Positions 5,167 through 6,431 of a DNA stretch of 6,431 bases are shown here, piece after piece. The DNA is from Lamprocystis purpurea (GTDB lineage: Bacteria > Pseudomonadota > Gammaproteobacteria > Chromatiales > Chromatiaceae): the NCBI GenBank assembly GCA_020718945.1, contig DYRB01000178.1, positions 1-6,431 of the forward strand, written 5' to 3'. The notes under the pieces were generated by a model, which searched no databases, had not been told where the DNA came from, and saw nothing but the letters and a program-made list of their open reading frames with translations. Within the stretch, counting starts at the first letter, position 1. Every line of letters begins with the position of its first letter. A program made the position numbers and the translations under genes.

Positions 5167-6114
5167 ATGCACAGATCCTGGAAGGACAGCATCTACAGCC
5201 AGCGCGAACAGCTCGCCGGCATGCTCCACAAGCCCATGGCCGCCCTGGCCGGGCGCTGCGCCCCGGCCTGGGGGGATCGGGAGGGGCTCAACCTCGTCCT
5301 GGCCGAGGGCTTCCCGGGGATACCCCACTGCGCCTACCTGTACTGCCTGGGGACCGATGGGGTGCAGATCTCCGACAACATCGGCGCCGACGGGGCGGAC
5401 CCCGGCCACTTCGGGCGCAACCGCTCGGAGCGGCCCTACATGCGCGAGCCGGTGCCGCCCTGGGGCTTCCTGCTCTCCGACGCCTACATCAGCCTGGGCG
5501 AGCAGCGCCCGTCGCTCACCGCCCTGCAACTGGTGTGGGGTGAGGGCGGGGCCCTGGGCTACCTGGGGGCGGACTTCGACCTGCGCGACCTGCCGGTGAC
5601 CGCCGGGCTCTACACCGAGCCCGACGCCTGGCGCCAGGTCAAGGGCGACCCCGCCATCCGCGGCCAGCTCTTCCAGCAGTGCCGGGTGGAGAGCCCCATG
5701 GACCGCAACCTGGATCGAGCCCTATCTATTCTGGGGGAGCTGCTCACCGAGCGCGGGGTCTTCCAGTGCCAGATCCACTTCTCCAGCAGCCAGGCGACCC
5801 TCTGGACCCTGGACGACCCCTACCGCTACCGCATCCTGGACCAGGAGGCCCTGTCCGACCCCGACATCTGCCTGGTCTACCCGCCGCGGCGCTACCCCGC
5901 GGACGCCCTGATCCCGAGCGCTGACATTGGCCGGGTCCTGGAGCGCCTCAAGGGCCTGCGCCTAGTGGACGAGAACATCTATCTGCGCCAGTCCTCCATC
6001 AACGTCTTCAACGGCATGGTCAGCCTGACCTTCTCCTGCGACGGCTCCCACTACATGCCCCACGGGCAGTTCCTGGGGGCGGATACGGCCTACTGGTTCG
6101 GTGGGGTGGGCTGA
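5167..6114 (+). CDS. Soluble PDC/Cache-like sensor domain protein
   Basis: This 315-residue protein has a Cache/PDC-like half at about 15-150. It contains a GRNRSERPYM motif (83-92), the counterpart of the R-x-Y-F ligand loop, followed by SDAYISLGEQRPSLTALQLV (104-123), which matches the sensor's central strand region. In PDC domains these loops bind amino acids or other small ligands. The remaining part (about 175-315) has no family I recognise; it contains DRNLDRALSILGELL, a Cys/aromatic-rich strand-like stretch, and the end HYMPHGQFLGADTAYWFGG. No signal peptide or membrane helix is visible, whereas most Cache domains are extracytoplasmic parts of receptors. There is also no kinase, GGDEF or methyl-accepting domain. 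ATG start at 5167 with a weak AGG site at 5156-5158. It may be co-transcribed with the small membrane protein, a possible partner. The sensor call is fairly secure; the biological role is open. Confidence 0.75.
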   Translation: MHRSWKDSIYSQREQLAGMLHKPMAALAGRCAPAWGDREGLNLVLAEGFPGIPHCAYLYCLGTDGVQISDNIGADGADPGHFGRNRSERPYMREPVPPWGFLLSDAYISLGEQRPSLTALQLVWGEGGALGYLGADFDLRDLPVTAGLYTEPDAWRQVKGDPAIRGQLFQQCRVESPMDRNLDRALSILGELLTERGVFQCQIHFSSSQATLWTLDDPYRYRILDQEALSDPDICLVYPPRRYPADALIPSADIGRVLERLKGLRLVDENIYLRQSSINVFNGMVSLTFSCDGSHYMPHGQFLGADTAYWFGGVG

Positions 6115-6194
6115 GTCGCCGCGAAGACGATTTGTCCGCAAATGAACGCAAATCCCTCGGCGCCCTTGATCATAATTGCGTCCGGCTCGCCGAG
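6115..6194. other. Start of the 3' gene-free region: short repeats, no terminator seen
   Basis: After the sensor gene's stop there is no gene to the window end (317 bases). ATTTG (6130-6134) and CAAAT (6139-6143) are a 5-bp inverted pair, and CGCAAAT occurs twice 10 bases apart (6137-6143 and 6147-6153). CTCGGCG (6156-6162) and CGCCGAG (6188-6194) form a 7-bp stem with a 25-base loop that contains the AT-rich TTGATCATAATTG. No T-run follows, so an intrinsic terminator cannot be called. Confidence 0.5.
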
Positions 6195-6251
6195 CGCGTA
6201 GTCAGGCCATCTTGGCCTGACACCCTCAGGGCTGGAACCCCTGACTACGCG
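6195..6251. repeat. REPIN-like element (GTAGTCAGG family)
   Basis: Outer arms CGCGTAGTCAGG (6195-6206) and its exact reverse complement (6240-6251) form a 12-bp inverted pair. Each end also has its own hairpin. On the left GTAG heads a perfect 9-bp stem, GTCAGGCCA/TGGCCTGAC (6201-6209 and 6213-6221), with loop TCT. On the right, read on the minus strand, GTAG heads the stem TCAGGG/CCCTGA (plus-strand arms 6226-6231 and 6239-6244). Two GTAG-headed palindromes pointing inward, about 57 bases in total, is the REP-doublet layout. Confidence 0.85.
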
Positions 6252-6267
6252 GCCGTGCGAGTTGCCC

Positions 6268-6431
6268 GGTCAGTCGCGCCGAGGCGGCGCCCCCACGAGG
6301 AGAGACGCCCTGGCAACGGCGGGCACCCTGGGAGCGGCGCCTCGCCGCGACGGGCCCAAAGACGCACCCCGGCCCGGGTCAGTCGCGCCGAGGCGGCGCC
6401 CCCACGAGGAGAGACGCCCTGGCAACGGCGG
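6268..6431. repeat. 109-base-period repeat built of paired hairpins
   Basis: Bases 6268-6322 recur exactly at 6377-6431 (55 of 55), where the window ends, so the repeat may continue. Each 55-base copy contains the hairpin GCGCCG-AGG-CGGCGC (6276-6290 in the first). The 54-base spacer contains an inverted relative, GCGGCG-CCT-CGCCGC (6334-6348). Aligned in the same sense, the two 21-base hairpin regions differ at only three positions, two of which are a paired exchange (C6279-G6287 becomes G-C). This fits an inverted pair of REP-type palindromes, partly or fully tandemly repeated. The 55-base length and inverted internal structure do not fit a CRISPR array. Confidence 0.8.

Noticed and set aside
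4784..5599. 271-codon plus-strand open frame spanning both downstream genes
   Set aside because: The Gly-Pro repeat product (GPGPGPG) is an out-of-frame reading of the CTGGCC hexamers and of the sensor gene.
6268..6431. CRISPR array
   Set aside because: The repeat is 55 bases long, only two copies are visible, and the spacer holds an inverted relative of the repeat's own hairpin. No cas gene is present.

Overview
The window is GC-rich DNA with bacterial gene layout: tightly packed genes, GTG starts and ATGA overlaps. The gene families (an MCE/Mla-type lipid ABC transporter with a STAS-fused permease, a hotdog thioesterase, a soluble PDC/Cache sensor protein) and the many GTAG-headed extragenic palindromes suggest a high-GC gammaproteobacterium. 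A purple sulfur bacterium (Chromatiaceae-like) is my best guess, but it is an inference from style and not shown by a marker gene.

Layout. Bases 1-525 carry no convincing gene and are a mosaic of REP-like palindromes. A small acyl-CoA thioesterase-like gene follows (526-885, GTG start). After a 125-base gap with two further REP-like palindromes comes a three-gene operon on the + strand: a STAS-MlaE permease (1011-2156), an MlaF-type ATPase (2153-2941) and a membrane-anchored MCE/MlaD-type protein (2938-3966). Both junctions are ATGA overlaps. Together these should form an inner-membrane complex moving lipids or other hydrophobic molecules between the inner and outer membranes. No separate MlaB, MlaC or PqiC-type lipoprotein gene lies in the window.

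On the opposite strand, 4051-4631 is a decayed fragment of a large secreted repeat protein (delta-60 repeats plus a DxDxDG calcium-binding-like segment). It has lost its 5' end and carries a frameshift that looks like a 7-base slippage deletion. A small two-helix membrane protein follows on the + strand (4836-5081); its C-terminal helix is encoded by six perfect CTGGCC hexamers. Downstream, 5167-6114 encodes a 315-residue protein with a Cache/PDC-like sensor domain but no signal peptide, membrane segment or recognisable output domain.

The last 317 bases are gene-free and hold two paired-palindrome (REPIN-like) elements. The second is arranged with a 109-base period, and its two hairpins differ by a compensatory base-pair change. 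The most distinctive content of the window is this density of several different paired-palindrome families, together with the cytoplasmic-looking Cache protein. I did not find a clear defence, CRISPR or biosynthetic system.
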